DNA of 59,512 bases from JBBPYC01 sp038200275 (GTDB taxonomy: Bacteria > Pseudomonadota > Gammaproteobacteria > Burkholderiales > Burkholderiaceae_C): positions 1 through 59,512 of the forward strand of contig JBBPYC010000032.1 in assembly GCA_038200275.1 (NCBI GenBank). Direction: 5' to 3'. Position numbers and translations under genes: made by a program. Shown piece after piece: positions 59,459 through 59,512 of the stretch (position 1 is the stretch's first letter; each line of letters starts with the position of its first letter). The notes under the pieces are model-generated. The model worked only from the letters and a program-made list of their open reading frames with translations, searched no databases and had not been told where the DNA came from.

Positions 59459-59512
59459 ATGGCGGCACGAAAGAACTTGGCGCTCGATGAGGCCAGCCGC
59501 AGGGAGTTGGAG
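59459..59512 (+). CDS. Start of an unidentified gene (cut by window end)
   Basis: An ATG at 59459 with GGAG eleven bases upstream opens a frame reading MAARKNLALDEASRRELE to the window edge. A basic residue run followed by Leu/Glu-rich helix would fit the first helix of a transposase or helix-turn-helix protein, but 18 residues cannot identify the family. The AT-rich repeats just upstream and the return to GC-rich codons would fit the edge of an inserted element; this is only inference. Confidence 0.35.
   Translation, partial: MAARKNLALDEASRRELE

Noticed and set aside
1..59512. CRISPR arrays, tRNA or rRNA genes
   Set aside because: No regularly spaced repeats with unique spacers, no cloverleaf-like sequence with CCA end and no rRNA-like block was noticed; a tRNAscan or Infernal run would be decisive.

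Overview
The window is a stretch of GC-rich proteobacterial chromosome, most likely from the Burkholderiales (Betaproteobacteria). Supporting features are a Gram-negative general porin with an Ala/Gly-rich signal peptide, a Coq7-type ubiquinone hydroxylase, TRAP transporter genes, a PEP-CTERM protein, the type II secretion gene order and strong G/C third-position bias. No rRNA, tRNA, CRISPR array or complete insertion sequence was seen. Most of the window is ordinary dense coding DNA. The last ~0.5 kb is strikingly AT-rich and unlike the rest.

Layout. 0-5 kb: a frameshifted short-chain dehydrogenase, a cytosolic 5'-nucleotidase, an MFS transporter and gspF (all minus), then a 66-residue hypothetical protein. 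5-7.5 kb: an iodotyrosine-deiodinase-like nitroreductase and a flavin monooxygenase-like protein (plus). 7.6-13.3 kb: a minus-strand catabolic/transport unit of LysR regulator, YcsI/DUF1445 hydro-lyase, TRAP transporter (DctP, DctQ, DctM) and DUF2848 protein. 13.4-15 kb: two hypothetical envelope proteins. 15.2-25.8 kb: the main type II secretion locus, transcribed G-H-I-J-K-L-M-N-D-E with gspC divergent; gspF is about 10 kb away. 25.9-33 kb: ilvA, a candidate small RNA with an extended anti-Shine-Dalgarno sequence, an OsmC protein, coq7, a porin, mnmC (methyltransferase half degenerate) and yggX.

33-41.5 kb: an orphan sulfate-type binding protein, a PQQ-dependent dehydrogenase with a C-terminal membrane anchor, a 14-TM drug exporter, an NTF2-like protein, a pyridoxamine-phosphate-oxidase-like gene interrupted by an in-frame TGA, and an SbmA/YddA-like ABC transporter. 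41.5-52.8 kb: a probable metal-handling island, with a CzcCBA-type RND efflux operon on the minus strand and, divergently, a multicopper oxidase followed by a two-component system with a TctE-type sensor. 52.8-59 kb: gamma-glutamyltransferase, old-yellow-enzyme reductase, YbfB-type MFS, glutathione S-transferase and a PEP-CTERM protein. The window ends in AT-rich tandem repeats and the first codons of an unidentified gene.

The points most worth following up are: (1) the minus-strand sRNA candidate at 27.6 kb, whose anti-SD segment matches the dctP ribosome binding site in this same window at 10 of 11 positions; (2) a family of imperfect repeats placed directly after the stop codons of minus-strand genes; (3) loss of the catalytic motif in the MnmC methyltransferase domain; (4) the metal island; and (5) the AT-rich tail. 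Several genes carry frameshifts or a nonsense codon, so either some gene decay or some sequence error is present.
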